Notes: generated by a model not told the origin, from the sequence alone. Shown: positions 33,523 through 42,659, numbered from the stretch's first letter. The stretch is 64,000 bases of DNA from Herbaspirillum sp. WKF16 (GCF_028993615.1 NZ_CP118632.1:2046001-2110000); one strand, 5' to 3'. Translations and numbers: made by a program.

Positions 33523-34028
33523 CCTGGGCGGCGATCAAGGGGCTGCTGGGCATCGTCCCATCCTGGTGTTACTGGATCCTGCTGCTGGCGGCGCTGTGCC
33601 TGGGCTGCGAGCTGCATGGCGCCGGCCGGATCCAGAAGAAGTGGGATCTGCAGGTGCAGCAGCAGAAGGACGCCAACGATGCCGCGATCCAGCTGCGGCG
33701 CGAACAGAACAGGGCCATCGGCGCCGAGCAGGCGCTGGTCTCGGCCAACATCCAGAAAGGACATGATGATGAAATGGCACAAGTGCGCGCTGATTTGCGC
33801 AAGCCTAAGCGGTTGCGCCTCGGCCCCCAATGGTGCGGCGCCGGTGCTGCCGGAGCCGCCCAAGCCAGTGGCGCCGCCGGCAGCGATGCAGCCGGTGCCG
33901 GCGGCCGGGTACTTTCTCCAGAGTTGGACGCAGCTGTTAAATCGTTGATCAACCAGGCCGAGGACGCTGCGGGCACCGCGCGCGCCGCGCAGGCGTTCAT
34001 CCGCCAGAATGGCATGGCGCCGCCCTGA
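33519..34028 (+). CDS. Rz-like inner-membrane spanin
   Basis: 169 residues; ATGA overlap with the endolysin. One N-terminal membrane helix (about 15-30, WCYWILLLAALCLGC) and then a charged periplasmic helical stretch (about 38-95: RIQKKWDLQVQQQKDAND). The o-spanin gene is embedded in the +1 frame. Together they disrupt the outer membrane after lysin action. Confidence 0.8.
   Translation: MTWAAIKGLLGIVPSWCYWILLLAALCLGCELHGAGRIQKKWDLQVQQQKDANDAAIQLRREQNRAIGAEQALVSANIQKGHDDEMAQVRADLRKPKRLRLGPQWCGAGAAGAAQASGAAGSDAAGAGGRVLSPELDAAVKSLINQAEDAAGTARAAQAFIRQNGMAPP
33769..33948 (+). CDS. Rz1-like outer-membrane lipoprotein spanin (embedded)
   Basis: 59 residues in the +1 frame wholly inside the Rz gene. 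Start at the third of three ATGs (33763, 33766, 33769), best spaced from GAAAGG. Lipobox LSGC gives Cys16, followed by a short Pro-rich mature part (PVLPEPPKPVAPP), as in Rz1. Confidence 0.8.
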   Translation: MKWHKCALICASLSGCASAPNGAAPVLPEPPKPVAPPAAMQPVPAAGYFLQSWTQLLNR

Positions 34029-34032
34029 CTAT

Positions 34033-34080
34033 CCCCCGAACTTCACCGTGATTGGTGGGGTTCGGGGGCTTTTTTATTTT
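34033..34080 (+). terminator. Terminator at the end of the late operon
   Basis: A long stem, CCCCCGAAC/GGTTCGGGGG with extra TTCACC/GGTGG pairing, followed by TTTTTTATTTTTT. It overlaps the convergent epimerase-like gene's stop. Confidence 0.8.
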
Positions 34081-35156
34081 TTGAGGGAATTTTTGTAGGC
34101 CTCGGCTGCGAGATGGACAAACAGCCGGTCATTCGTCTGATAATCCTTCCAGCGAGTTGCTGTGTCGCTGAAAAATGGATTTTTTGAGATCGCGGCGGCG
34201 GCGTCAAACATCGCGATAATGCAGGCCAGATAGTCGCCGTTGATGAAATCGCCTTGATTCACTTGGTCATAGGTTAGCCAGTAACCGGTATCGTATTTGT
34301 TGATGCTCGGCGGCACCGATGCAAGCCCGCGTTCAACGATCGACTTTGCCTGCTGGTCACCGGTCACGCGATAGTAATCCCATGCTCCAAACAGCGACAG
34401 CATGTGCCCGTTGAGGACGTGACTCGGCGTGCGAATGTTGGGATATTCCTCCAGCCAGAGATTTCCGTGGTCTATGGATAAAACCCCGCCTTCCTCCAAT
34501 GGAACCGTCAGCCAGCGATATGCAGAGGTTGCCGCATCCATGTAGCGCTGGTCACGGGTCTCCTGGTAGACGCGCAGGAAGAGAGAAGTGGCCACGCTCT
34601 GGGTGAGGGCAGAAATCCATGGCGCCTTCAAGTCGCGTGAGGGGATTTCCTTCGTCCACTCGAATTTTCCGTCTTTCTGTTCCTTGAGGACGTGGTCAGC
34701 AATGGCTAGCAGGGTGGCTTTATGGCCCGGGTCGGACGTCACCAAATAAGCATTCCACGCCGACAATCCGCAATAAATCTGCGTGGTCGGGGCCATCGTG
34801 GAAAGCTCTGCACATTGCGGCGGTATCATGTGGTCGCTCTTTTCCCGCTGCCCCGATCCACGGACGTAATAATTTCCAAGCTTGGGCCCTGTCACATCGA
34901 CGGTTTCGGCAATGTAGCCTTTATCCTCGCCAGGATGAGCGAATTGCTTGCGGTAGTTTTTAAACCAGCGATCCCCTCCAGCCCTGACAATAAATGCCTC
35001 CGATTTGCTCCGACCGCCCCACCAGGAAGTTGTATTGGTGACCTTCGCAATTTCTTTCAACGTCGAGGCCGGTACCGATAACTGAGTAGATGGTTCCTGG
35101 CAGCCAGCTACAAGCCCAATGGAAAGCAGAAGTGTCACAAGGATTATTTTTTTCAT
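34074..35156 (-). CDS. D-glucuronyl C5-epimerase-like lipoprotein (phage cargo)
   Basis: 360 residues from the ATG at 35156 (a TTG at 35165 would add 3). A lipoprotein signal ends LVAGC (Cys19). The C-terminal ~200 residues follow the C5-epimerase C-domain pattern: APWISALTQSVATSLFLRVY, VPLEEGGV, LEEYPN, and SHVLNGHMLSLFGAWDYYRV. Such enzymes invert C5 of uronic acids in polysaccharides. Base composition is much less G+C-rich than the phage core, and it is convergent to the late genes, so it is probably an acquired lysogenic-conversion gene. The true substrate is unknown. Confidence 0.72.
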   Translation of the reverse strand: MKKIILVTLLLSIGLVAGCQEPSTQLSVPASTLKEIAKVTNTTSWWGGRSKSEAFIVRAGGDRWFKNYRKQFAHPGEDKGYIAETVDVTGPKLGNYYVRGSGQREKSDHMIPPQCAELSTMAPTTQIYCGLSAWNAYLVTSDPGHKATLLAIADHVLKEQKDGKFEWTKEIPSRDLKAPWISALTQSVATSLFLRVYQETRDQRYMDAATSAYRWLTVPLEEGGVLSIDHGNLWLEEYPNIRTPSHVLNGHMLSLFGAWDYYRVTGDQQAKSIVERGLASVPPSINKYDTGYWLTYDQVNQGDFINGDYLACIIAMFDAAAAISKNPFFSDTATRWKDYQTNDRLFVHLAAEAYKNSLKK

Positions 35157-35226
35157 GTTTGCCAACTTTTACATTTTCCCCATTATTTTAGCCGAGGCGT
35201 TCAGATTGGCATTTGGCAACTAGCCT

Positions 35227-35255
35227 TTGAGCAGATGGAAAGGCTGGAATATACT
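35227..35255 (+). promoter_or_regulatory. Sigma-70-type promoter of the 35283 gene
   Basis: TTGAGC (35227-35232), 17-nt spacer, TATACT (35250-35255). It lies 28 bp before the ATG at 35283 and would give a short leader. Confidence 0.65.
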
Positions 35256-35282
35256 GGCTAGCCATACAGTGGTTTTCCAGTC

Positions 35283-35654
35283 ATGAAACTGCCGCCCGAC
35301 TATCCGAAGGACCTGCATCCGCTGCCCGTTGAGGAGCTGGCGGAGCTGTACAAGCGGGCGCCTTCGCCGGAAATGCGGGCCGCGCTGTGGGAAATTCGGC
35401 GGCTGCACCATTTTATTGCACAGCGGTACCGGGACATAAAGCAGATCGAATACCTGTACTTTCAGTCCAATCCGACCGGCTTGAGCGATTTCAAGAAACC
35501 ATACCGGGAGCAGCGGGAGCTGCAGGAGAAGAAGCCGCCAAAGCCGCCGGAGGAAACGCCGGCCGAGAGGCGCCAGTGGAAAACGGTCGAGGTGGAGACG
35601 CCATTCGGGATAGGGCGCCGCCTGGTGAAGCCCAAGGAAAAGAGGCGACCATGA
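35283..35654 (+). CDS. Hypothetical protein near the right attachment site
   Basis: 123 residues, MKLPPDYPKDLHPLP..., highly charged (EKKPPKPPEETPAERR) with a helical N-terminal half. The gene has its own sigma-70-like promoter and no strong Shine-Dalgarno. It lies within 150 bp of the tRNA junction, where lysogen-expressed genes are common. No family is recognised. Confidence 0.65.
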   Translation: MKLPPDYPKDLHPLPVEELAELYKRAPSPEMRAALWEIRRLHHFIAQRYRDIKQIEYLYFQSNPTGLSDFKKPYREQRELQEKKPPKPPEETPAERRQWKTVEVETPFGIGRRLVKPKEKRRP

Positions 35655-35674
35655 GCCCTGGCGGCCTGTCCGCG

Positions 35675-35750
35675 CTGTCTAATATAGAAGACGATAGGCG
35701 CGCAGGATGTGCCTTACCGACCCTCTGCTTGCGCACTGTATATTAGACAG
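35675..35750. repeat. 12-bp perfect inverted repeat near attR
   Basis: CTGTCTAATATA at 35675-35686 and TATATTAGACAG at 35739-35750, 52 nt apart. It lies about 50 bp inside the phage from the tRNA-Pro core, so integrase arm-type or excisionase binding sites are the most likely role (inference). Confidence 0.65.
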
Positions 35751-35798
35751 AATAGTGATGAAGTCCCGATTTAAGCCAGTTTGCGGCGAATTCAGACC

Positions 35799-35846
35799 TG
35801 CATGGGGTGCAAGGGGTCGAGTGTTCGAATCACTCCGTCCCGACCA
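35799..35846 (+). other. attR core: 3' part of tRNA-Pro(GGG)
   Basis: Anticodon loop ATGGGGT, the 3' anticodon strand GCAAG, the T-arm with GTTCGAATC, the acceptor 3' strand CGTCCCG and A-CCA end at 35846. The sequence to the left does not supply the 5' half, so this is not a working tRNA. It is the remnant expected at attR when a phage integrates in a tRNA gene and rebuilds it at attL. The core is at least this 48 bp. Confidence 0.82.
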
Positions 35847-35856
35847 GAAAATCGAA

Positions 35857-35891
35857 GGGTTACAAGCAAATTTGCTTGTAACCCTTTTCTG
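35857..35891 (+). terminator. Terminator of the former tRNA-Pro gene
   Basis: Perfect 28-bp palindrome (GGGTTACAAGCAAA arm) followed by TTTTCTGTTTT, 10 bp after the tRNA-Pro fragment. 35892-36082 shows only a promoter-less, gene-free stretch leading to the lipoprotein. Confidence 0.8.
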
Positions 35892-36082
35892 TTTTGCGCG
35901 GCCGAATCCTGCTGCCTTATCGCGATGCGAATGCCATCATTCGCAGGCGCGGCGTTACATAAACACACAATTTCACGTCCCCAGTCCGGCGGCCCGGCGC
36001 GTTACCTGATCACCACGGCATACAACGTGGATGCCGGAGCAATCCGGCCCAGCCCATCGCCAAACAAGATCAGGAGCATCGC

Positions 36083-36310
36083 ATGAAATCCCTTTTATTG
36101 ATCCCCGTCATCGCCGGGACACTTGCCTTGAGCGGCTGCATCGTGCAGCCGGTACAGCCGGTTCATCCGGCTTACGTCGCGCCGCCGGGAGTGGTCTACG
36201 TTGCCCCGACCTATGTGTCGCCCGGTCCCGGCTACGTCTGGGCCTATCATGAACATTACGGCTGGGGCTGGCGCCACCCACAGTACGGCTGGCATCGCGG
36301 CTGGCGTTGA
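36083..36310 (+). CDS. Small lipoprotein (host)
   Basis: 75 residues. Signal with lipobox LSGC (Cys19), then a Pro/Val/Tyr-rich and Trp/His/Gly/Arg-rich short mature part (HEHYGWGWRHPQYGWHRGW). Preceded by GGAGC. It is the first chromosomal gene after attR and has no clear functional link to chemotaxis. Confidence 0.7.
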   Translation: MKSLLLIPVIAGTLALSGCIVQPVQPVHPAYVAPPGVVYVAPTYVSPGPGYVWAYHEHYGWGWRHPQYGWHRGWR

Positions 36311-36327
36311 GCGCGCATCTGTTCCAG

Positions 36328-36356
36328 AAAAAGCGGCCCGAAGGCCGCTTTTTCTT
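36328..36356. terminator. Bidirectional terminator after the lipoprotein gene
   Basis: AAAAAGCGGCC/GGCCGCTTTTT stem with CGAA loop. The region 36357-36628 after it contains no gene; a weak TTGGTA / TTTTAA pair near 36490 could be a promoter for the chemoreceptor. Confidence 0.75.
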
Positions 36357-36628
36357 TGGCAGGGAGAGCCGCATCGCGCCTGGGATCGCCAGCGTGAAAT
36401 GCTTGAGCCCGGCGATGCCGGCGGACTGCTCGCGATGTCATCGCGACAATCCGGATGGCGCCGCCTGCGCCTTCCTGCGGCGAATCTTGGTATTCGAACA
36501 AGCGTGCGTTTTTAAGCTATGCGTAAGCTAAGTCATCTACATTGCGGACAATGCGGCTCATTACGCACGCCGCGATGCCTGTCACGAAGCAGGCGCATAC
36601 AAGCGGGATACCCGCAAGGAGACAAGCG

Positions 36629-38338
36629 ATGGCAGAGTTGAAGGCAGGGGCGTCCGCCGCCGGTGCGCGGACTTGGAGCATCAGGTTGTTGCCGTGGCTG
36701 GCGGGGGCGGCGCTGGGCTGCGGCGCGGCGTTCGCGCTGGAGGCTGCCGGCGTCGGCAAGGCCGTGGGCGTCCCGCTGCAATCCTCGGCGGCCGCGCTGC
36801 TGGCGCTGCTCGGCTTCGCCCTGACGCAGCGGCGCGGCAACGCGGGCGACGCGCAACTGGTGGACAAGGTCGGCAACGAGATCGACCACATCATGATCGG
36901 CGCGGCAGAGACCTCTTTCTTCGTCGACTCCATCAAGAACAAGATCAGCAAGGACGTCGACTCCGCTAACAATATCGCCGCCAGCGCCGAGCAGAATGCC
37001 GCGACCACCGAGCAGATCGCCGCCAACGCCGAGCGCGCTTCGGCGATCGCCGCCGAGGTGCGTTCGGAGAGCGTGAGCGGGCGCGCCGAAGTCGATCGCG
37101 GCTTGCAGCAAATCGGGCAGGCGCGCACCGACGCGCAATCGGCCTCGGGCATGATGGCGCAGTTGCAGGAAAAATCGCGCCGCATCCACGGCATCACCGA
37201 GGTCATCAGCGAGATCGCCGCGCGCACCAATCTGCTGGCGCTGAACGCGGCCATCGAGGCGGCGCGCGCCGGCGAGCAGGGGCGCGGCTTCGCGGTGGTG
37301 GCGGGCGAGGTGCGTCAGCTGGCCCAGCGCACCAAGGAGGCCACCGACGACATCGGCGTGATGGTGCGCGGGATCAGCGAAGAGGCCGAACGCGCAGCTG
37401 CCGGCATGAATGCGCTGAGCGGACGCGTGCTGGAGGCCGCGCAGAACGTGGAGAAGGTGCACGTGCTGTTGAACAGCATCGAGCGCTCCGCCGGGCAGTC
37501 GCAGGAGCAGATCGAAGAGATCGCGCTGGCGTCGCGCGAACATGTCCAGACCACGCAGAACATCGCCGAGTCGATCACCGCCATTCGCAACGGCATGCTG
37601 CAGACCGATGAGGAATTGCCGCGCGTGGCGGCGTCGGCGATGACGCTCTCGGAGCGCGCCGAGACCGTGTTCGAGGCCATTGCCGAGAGCGGCGCGCGCA
37701 GCGCCCATGACGCGATCCGCATTGCCGCCGCCGAGGGCGCGCGCGAAGTGGGGCGGCTGTTCGAGGAGTCGATCAAGGCCGGCCGCATTGCCGAGTCGGC
37801 GCTGTTCGACCGCACCTACAAGCCCATCCCCAATACCTCCCCGCAAAAGCATTCGACCCAGTTCGACGCCTTTACCGACCGTGTGCTGCCGGCCATCCAG
37901 GAGGCCATCCTGGAGCGCATGCCGCAGTTGGCCTACGCCGGCGCGGTGGACAACAACGGCTACTTCCCGACCCACAACAAGAAGTTCTCCCAGCCGCTGA
38001 CCGGCAACTACGACGTCGACCTGGTCAACAACCGCACCAAGCGCATCTTCACCGACCGCACCGGCAGGCGCTGCGGTTCCAACACCAAGCCTTTCCTGCT
38101 GCAGACCTACAAGCGCGACACCGGCGAAGTGATGCATGACCTGTCTGTTCCGGTGTACGTCAACGGCAAGCATTGGGGCGGTTTCCGCGTCGGCTATCGC
38201 TCCAGCCACGCGCCTGCCGCCGCACCGGTGGCGACGCCGGCGCCGGCCAAGCCTCTGCCCGCAGCGCTCAGGAATTCTGCCGGATTGCCCGCGGCGGCAT
38301 CTCGCGCGCCTGAGCGAGGCACGGCAAGGGCCAGTTGA
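36629..38338 (+). CDS. Methyl-accepting chemotaxis protein with C-terminal sensor
   Basis: 569 residues from the ATG at 36629 (AAGGAG, 7-nt spacing); longer start readings are not supported. Two closely spaced membrane helices (about 20-40 and 48-66) leave no periplasmic domain. A MCP signalling domain follows, with the tip [20 protein letters not shown] at about 193-212. After it, residues about 410-535 ([32 protein letters not shown]) look like a Cache/PAS-type sensor, which would be cytoplasmic. No HAMP and no C-terminal CheR pentapeptide are seen. Confidence 0.85.
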   Translation: MAELKAGASAAGARTWSIRLLPWLAGAALGCGAAFALEAAGVGKAVGVPLQSSAAALLALLGFALTQRRGNAGDAQLVDKVGNEIDHIMIGAAETSFFVDSIKNKISKDVDSANNIAASAEQNAATTEQIAANAERASAIAAEVRSESVSGRAEVDRGLQQIGQARTDAQSASGMMAQLQEKSRRIHGITEVISEIAARTNLLALNAAIEAARAGEQGRGFAVVAGEVRQLAQRTKEATDDIGVMVRGISEEAERAAAGMNALSGRVLEAAQNVEKVHVLLNSIERSAGQSQEQIEEIALASREHVQTTQNIAESITAIRNGMLQTDEELPRVAASAMTLSERAETVFEAIAESGARSAHDAIRIAAAEGAREVGRLFEESIKAGRIAESALFDRTYKPIPNTSPQKHSTQFDAFTDRVLPAIQEAILERMPQLAYAGAVDNNGYFPTHNKKFSQPLTGNYDVDLVNNRTKRIFTDRTGRRCGSNTKPFLLQTYKRDTGEVMHDLSVPVYVNGKHWGGFRVGYRSSHAPAAAPVATPAPAKPLPAALRNSAGLPAAASRAPERGTARAS

Positions 38339-38503
38339 CTTGGCGCAATAGCGGGGTAAAAGCGTTTCATTTCCAAGGCTCGATCGCTTGACCCCGTCCG
38401 GCGGCTGATAGATTATTCGACAAAGGGGGGACCGCCTGCAGCAGCCGGCGGCAGACACTATGCAGCGCGCCGGTTGGCGCGCTGCGCGATTGAAGGAAAC
38501 ACA

Positions 38504-39376
38504 GTGAAGCCTACGGTGCCAAGCAAGGGCGAATCATCCGGCAAGGAGTTCGATTTCACCGGCCGTGATTTCGAACGAGTCCGTGGACTTATCTACCAAC
38601 GTGCCGGCATCGCGCTGGCCGACAGCAAGCAGGAGATGGTGTACAGCCGCCTGGCGCGGCGGCTGCGCGCCACCGGGATCCAATCCTTCAACCAGTACCT
38701 CGACATGCTCGAGCGCACCCAGGATTCGGAGGAGTGGGAGGCTTTCACCAACGCGCTGACCACCAACCTGACGTCGTTCTTCCGCGAGGCGCACCATTTT
38801 CCCATCCTGGGCGACTTCCTCAAGACGCTGAAGGAGCCGGCCACCATCTGGTGCTCGGCCGCGTCCACCGGGGAAGAGCCCTACACCATCGCGATGACCG
38901 CCTGCGAGGCTTACGGAACGTTGACGCCGCCGGTGCAGATCGTCGCCACCGACATCGACACCAACGTGCTGGCCACCGGGGCCAATGGCGTCTATCCCAT
39001 GGAGCGCATCGAGAAGATGTCGCCCGAACGGGTGAAGAAATTCTTCCTGCGCGGCAAAGGCAGCCATGAGGGCTATGTGCGCATCCGCCCCGAGCTGCGC
39101 AAGCTGATCACCTTCAAGCAGCTGAACCTGCTGGCCGACGGCTGGCCGATCAGCGGCCAGTTCGACGTGATCTTCTGCCGCAACGTGATGATCTATTTCG
39201 ACAAGCCGACCCAGAGCAAGATCCTGTCGCGCTTCGTGCCGCTGATGAAGCCCCATGCCCTGCTGTTCGCCGGCCATTCGGAGAACTTCCTCTACGTGTC
39301 GGATTCGCTCAAGCTCAAGGGCAAGACGGTCTATGAGCTCAATGCGGCCCAGCGCGGCGCGAGGAGCAAGGCATGA
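38504..39376 (+). CDS. cheR: Chemotaxis protein methyltransferase CheR
   Basis: 290 residues from the GTG at 38504, preceded by GAAGGAAA. N-terminal helical domain, then the SAM-binding part with [24 protein letters not shown], and the [14 protein letters not shown] motif. It methylates receptor glutamates. The gene overlaps cheD by ATGA. Confidence 0.93.
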   Translation: MKPTVPSKGESSGKEFDFTGRDFERVRGLIYQRAGIALADSKQEMVYSRLARRLRATGIQSFNQYLDMLERTQDSEEWEAFTNALTTNLTSFFREAHHFPILGDFLKTLKEPATIWCSAASTGEEPYTIAMTACEAYGTLTPPVQIVATDIDTNVLATGANGVYPMERIEKMSPERVKKFFLRGKGSHEGYVRIRPELRKLITFKQLNLLADGWPISGQFDVIFCRNVMIYFDKPTQSKILSRFVPLMKPHALLFAGHSENFLYVSDSLKLKGKTVYELNAAQRGARSKA

Positions 39377-39978
39377 GCCAGGCGCCGGACCAGTTCGCGT
39401 CCAACCTCTACTACGACCGCACGTTCGACTGCGATGCCGCCAAGATCCTGCCGGGAGAATATTTTTTTACCCACAAGGACATGATGATCGTGACCGTGCT
39501 GGGCTCCTGCGTGTCGGCCTGTATCCGCGATCGCGTGTCAGGCATCGGCGGCATGAATCACTTCATGCTTCCCGATGGCGGCGGCGATGAGGGCAGCCCG
39601 GTGTCGGCGTCGGCGCGCTATGGCAACTACGCCATGGAAATCCTCATCAACGACGTGCTCAAGGCGGGTGCCCGGCGCGACAACCTGGAGGCCAAGGTGT
39701 TCGGCGGCGGCAACGTGCTGCGCGGTTTTTCAGCGATCAACGTAGGCGAGCGCAACGCCGAGTTCGTGCGCCGCTACCTGAAGGACGAGCACATCCGCGT
39801 CGTGGCCGAGGATCTCAATGACGTGTGGCCGCGCAAGGTCTATTTTTTTCCACGGACTGGCAAGGTGCTGGTCAAAAAACTCAAACAGCTGCACAACAAC
39901 ACACTGGCGGATCGGGAAAAAGCCTACGCAAGCAAACTGGTTACCAAACCGGTGGGCGGCGAGGTCGACCTGTTCTGA
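39373..39978 (+). CDS. cheD: Chemoreceptor glutamine deamidase CheD
   Basis: 201 residues. The conserved Cys46 (VLGSCVSAC) and His63 (MNHFMLP) form the deamidase site; the pattern [12 protein letters not shown] fits CheD. It converts receptor Gln to Glu and acts with the CheB/CheR adaptation pair. Coupled to cheR. Confidence 0.93.
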   Translation: MSQAPDQFASNLYYDRTFDCDAAKILPGEYFFTHKDMMIVTVLGSCVSACIRDRVSGIGGMNHFMLPDGGGDEGSPVSASARYGNYAMEILINDVLKAGARRDNLEAKVFGGGNVLRGFSAINVGERNAEFVRRYLKDEHIRVVAEDLNDVWPRKVYFFPRTGKVLVKKLKQLHNNTLADREKAYASKLVTKPVGGEVDLF

Positions 39979-40047
39979 ACGACGGCATCTTCTTGTCGGT
40001 GTGCGCAGGACGCCACGACACGCAAGTGTGGCAGGCAATACGAAAGC

Positions 40048-41130
40048 ATGACTATGAAAATAAAAGTTCTCATCGTTGACGACTCCGCGCTGATTCGCAG
40101 CGTGATGCGCGAAATCATCGGCAGCCAACCCGACATGGAAGTGGTAGGCGTGGCGCCGGATCCGATCATCGCCCGCGAGATGATCAAACAGACCAATCCC
40201 GACGTGTTGACCCTGGACGTCGAAATGCCGCGCATGGACGGCCTGGATTTCCTCGAAAAACTGATGCGCCTGCGGCCCATGCCGGTGGTGATGGTGTCCT
40301 CGCTGACCGAACGCGGTTCGGAAATCACCCTGCGCGCGCTGGAGCTGGGCGCCATCGACTTCGTCACCAAGCCCAAGATCTCGATCCAGAGCGGCATGCA
40401 GGAGTATGCCGACATGATCGCCGACAAGATCCGCGCCGCCTCCAAGGCGCGTGTGCGCGCACGCGCGCCGCGTCCGGGCGAGCAGGGCGCTACGCCCGGC
40501 GAGGCGCTGCCGCAGATCCGCAATCCGCTGACCAGTAGCGAAAAGCTGATCATCATCGGCGCCTCCACCGGCGGCACCGAAGCCATCAAGGAATTCCTGA
40601 TCCGCATGCCTTCCGATTGTCCGGGCATCCTGATCACCCAGCACATGCCGGAGGGCTTCACCCGTTCCTTCGCCCAGCGCCTGAACAACCTGTGCAAGAT
40701 CTCGGTGATCGAGGCCGCCGGCAACGAGCGCGTGTTGCCGGGGCATGCCTACATCGCTCCCGGCCACTCGCACCTGAAGCTGGTGCGCAGCGGCGCCAAC
40801 TACATGACCCAGCTCGACCAGGGGCCGCCGGTGAACCGTCACCGTCCCTCGGTGGACGTGCTGTTCCAGTCGGCCGCGGCCTGCGCCGGCAAGAACGCGG
40901 TCGGCGTGATCCTGACCGGCATGGGCAAGGACGGCGCCCAGGGCATGCTGGAAATGAAGAATGCGGGCGCCTACAACTTTGCCCAGGATGAGGCCTCCTG
41001 CGTCGTGTTCGGCATGCCGCGCGAGGCCATCGCGATTGGCGCCGCCCATGAAGTGCTGTCGCTGCAGGCCATGCCGGGCCGGGTTCTGGCGTGGCTGGCG
41101 GAACACGGAAGCCGCGCCTTGCGGGTGTGA
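40048..41130 (+). CDS. cheB: Receptor methylesterase CheB
   Basis: 360 residues; ATG at 40048, or 40054 by an internal ATG. N-terminal receiver with phospho-acceptor D57 ([11 protein letters not shown]) and C-terminal methylesterase with S173 (GASTGG), H199 (TQHMPEGF) and D295 (GMGKDGA). Removes methyl groups from receptors. Confidence 0.95.
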   Translation: MTMKIKVLIVDDSALIRSVMREIIGSQPDMEVVGVAPDPIIAREMIKQTNPDVLTLDVEMPRMDGLDFLEKLMRLRPMPVVMVSSLTERGSEITLRALELGAIDFVTKPKISIQSGMQEYADMIADKIRAASKARVRARAPRPGEQGATPGEALPQIRNPLTSSEKLIIIGASTGGTEAIKEFLIRMPSDCPGILITQHMPEGFTRSFAQRLNNLCKISVIEAAGNERVLPGHAYIAPGHSHLKLVRSGANYMTQLDQGPPVNRHRPSVDVLFQSAAACAGKNAVGVILTGMGKDGAQGMLEMKNAGAYNFAQDEASCVVFGMPREAIAIGAAHEVLSLQAMPGRVLAWLAEHGSRALRV

Positions 41131-41306
41131 AATACCTGGCGGCGCCGATTCCGCTGCCATTTTCACGGTCGCTGCACTACAATGCCGTGGCGCAGGAGAG
41201 GGGCGTGCGGGCGCGGTGCGCACGTACGCGAGAAGACGGTGGACGGTTCAAGTTTGCATGTGCGCTTGCCGTTAACCAAGATCAATTGAATAGATGGAGT
41301 CTTAGC

Positions 41307-41702
41307 ATGGCGGGTCCCAATACCAAGTTCTTAGTCGTCGATGACTTTTCGACTATGCGCCGCATCGTGCGCAACCTGCTCAAGGAATTGGGCTATACCA
41401 ACGTGGATGAGGCTGAAGACGGCGTGCAGGCGCTGCAAAAGCTGCGCAGCGACCAGTTCGATTTCGTCGTCTCCGACTGGAACATGCCCAACATGGACGG
41501 CCTGACCATGCTGCAGGAAATCCGCAAGGATCCGGCCCTCTCCAAGCTGCCGGTGCTGATGGTGACCGCCGAGGCCAAGAAGGAAAACATCGTGGCGGCG
41601 GCCCAGGCCGGCGCCAACGGCTATGTTGTCAAGCCGTTCACTGCCGCGACGCTGGACGAGAAACTGGGCAAGATCTTCGAAAAGATGGCCGCAGGTGGCT
41701 GA
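41307..41702 (+). CDS. cheY: Chemotaxis response regulator CheY
   Basis: 131 residues from the ATG at 41307. Receiver fold with D12/D13, phospho-acceptor D57 ([12 protein letters not shown]), T87 and K109 (YVVKPF). Phospho-CheY binds the flagellar switch. The 176-bp gap upstream may hold a promoter but no sigma-28 site is seen. cheZ begins 1 bp after the stop. Confidence 0.95.
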   Translation: MAGPNTKFLVVDDFSTMRRIVRNLLKELGYTNVDEAEDGVQALQKLRSDQFDFVVSDWNMPNMDGLTMLQEIRKDPALSKLPVLMVTAEAKKENIVAAAQAGANGYVVKPFTAATLDEKLGKIFEKMAAGG

Positions 41703-41703
41703 T

Positions 41704-42348
41704 ATGGACGCCAGCGTGAAGCCTGTCCAGGCTGATGAAGGCGGCGCCATGAGCGACGTGGTGCTGGCCCGCATCGGCCACATGACGCGCAACCTGCACG
41801 ACAGCCTGCGCGGCCTGGGGTTCGACCGCTTGCTGGAGCGGGCCGCGAGCGACATGCCGGACGCGCGCGATCGCCTGGAGTACGTGGCGCGCATGACCGA
41901 ACAGGCGGCCCAACGTGTGTTGACCGCCACCGAGCTGGCCAGCCCGTTGCAGGAACGCATCGGCGACGGCGCGGCCGAGCTCAAGGCGCAATGGGATGCG
42001 GCCGGCGCCGGCAGCTTCTCGGAAGCCGATTACCGCGCCCTGGGCGCCAGGACGTCGGCTTTCCTGGCGCAGGTCGGGCAAGACAGCAGCGTGACCAAGC
42101 AGCAATTGCTCGACATCATGATGGCGCAGGACTTCCAGGATCTGACCGGCCAGGTGATCAAGCGCGTCACCCAGCTGGCGCATGAGCTGGAGTCGCAACT
42201 GGTGCAACTGCTGGTGGATTACTCGCCGGGCGACCTCAAGCGCGAAGACACCGGCCTGCTGAACGGTCCCCAGATCGATCCGGCCGGCAAGGACGTGATC
42301 GCCAACCAGGGGCAGGTCGACGACCTGCTGGAAAGCCTGGGCTTCTGA
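41704..42348 (+). CDS. cheZ: CheY phosphatase CheZ
   Basis: 214 residues. The helical hairpin carries the CheZ signature QDFQDLTGQVIKRV (about residues 141-154) with the catalytic Asp/Gln, and the C-terminal VDDLLESLGF CheY-binding tail. It dephosphorylates CheY-P. A gap of 311 bp separates it from flhB. Confidence 0.93.
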   Translation: MDASVKPVQADEGGAMSDVVLARIGHMTRNLHDSLRGLGFDRLLERAASDMPDARDRLEYVARMTEQAAQRVLTATELASPLQERIGDGAAELKAQWDAAGAGSFSEADYRALGARTSAFLAQVGQDSSVTKQQLLDIMMAQDFQDLTGQVIKRVTQLAHELESQLVQLLVDYSPGDLKREDTGLLNGPQIDPAGKDVIANQGQVDDLLESLGF

Positions 42349-42659
42349 CGGGGCGCCGTCCGCAAGGGCGGCCCCATGTTGTTGTGTTGAATGCATCAAG
42401 GACGGCGCCGGGGTGATTTCCTTGGGGAAATTGCCGCTGGTGCGGCCGCCGCCCGTTTTTCTGCCAAACGATCTTGCCATTTCGATACGCGTCGTTCTGC
42501 CACAGGCAGAGCATTGCGTTTTTGCCTAGTCCGAAATGGGGGACGTTTGTCCTCCTATTCCCCTGATGATTCCGCAGCCCGCTCGCCAATAATCCTGCCT
42601 ATTGTTCTCGAAATCCGTCTATCAACCGGGAACGATGATTTTGCAGGGGGATTCGGCAG

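Larger units (their letters stand above)
1..35846. mobile_element. Temperate myovirus prophage (left end outside window)
   Basis: Contiguous phage genome with repressor/Cro switch, replication, packaging, P22-like capsid, contractile tail (sheath, tube, baseplate J/V/W-type proteins), lysis cassette and cargo genes. The right boundary is set by a partial tRNA-Pro(GGG) at about 35799-35846, which has no 5' half here. The left-most leftward gene runs off the window, so integrase and attL are expected to the left. All core structural genes look intact, so the element may be inducible (inference). Confidence 0.93.

Noticed and set aside
35799..35846. Functional tRNA-Pro at this position
   Set aside because: Only the 3' part is present; the preceding sequence cannot form the acceptor or D arm.
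35707..36086. Short plus-strand frames across attR
   Set aside because: They cross the tRNA fragment and its terminator; no ribosome-binding site or protein signature.
36533..38458. Long minus-strand open frame opposite the chemoreceptor gene
   Set aside because: Antisense to a well-supported receptor gene, with no similarity signals.
42585..42592. GCCAATAA upstream of flhB as a sigma-28 -10 element
   Set aside because: No TAAA-like -35 lies 15 nt upstream (ATGA instead).
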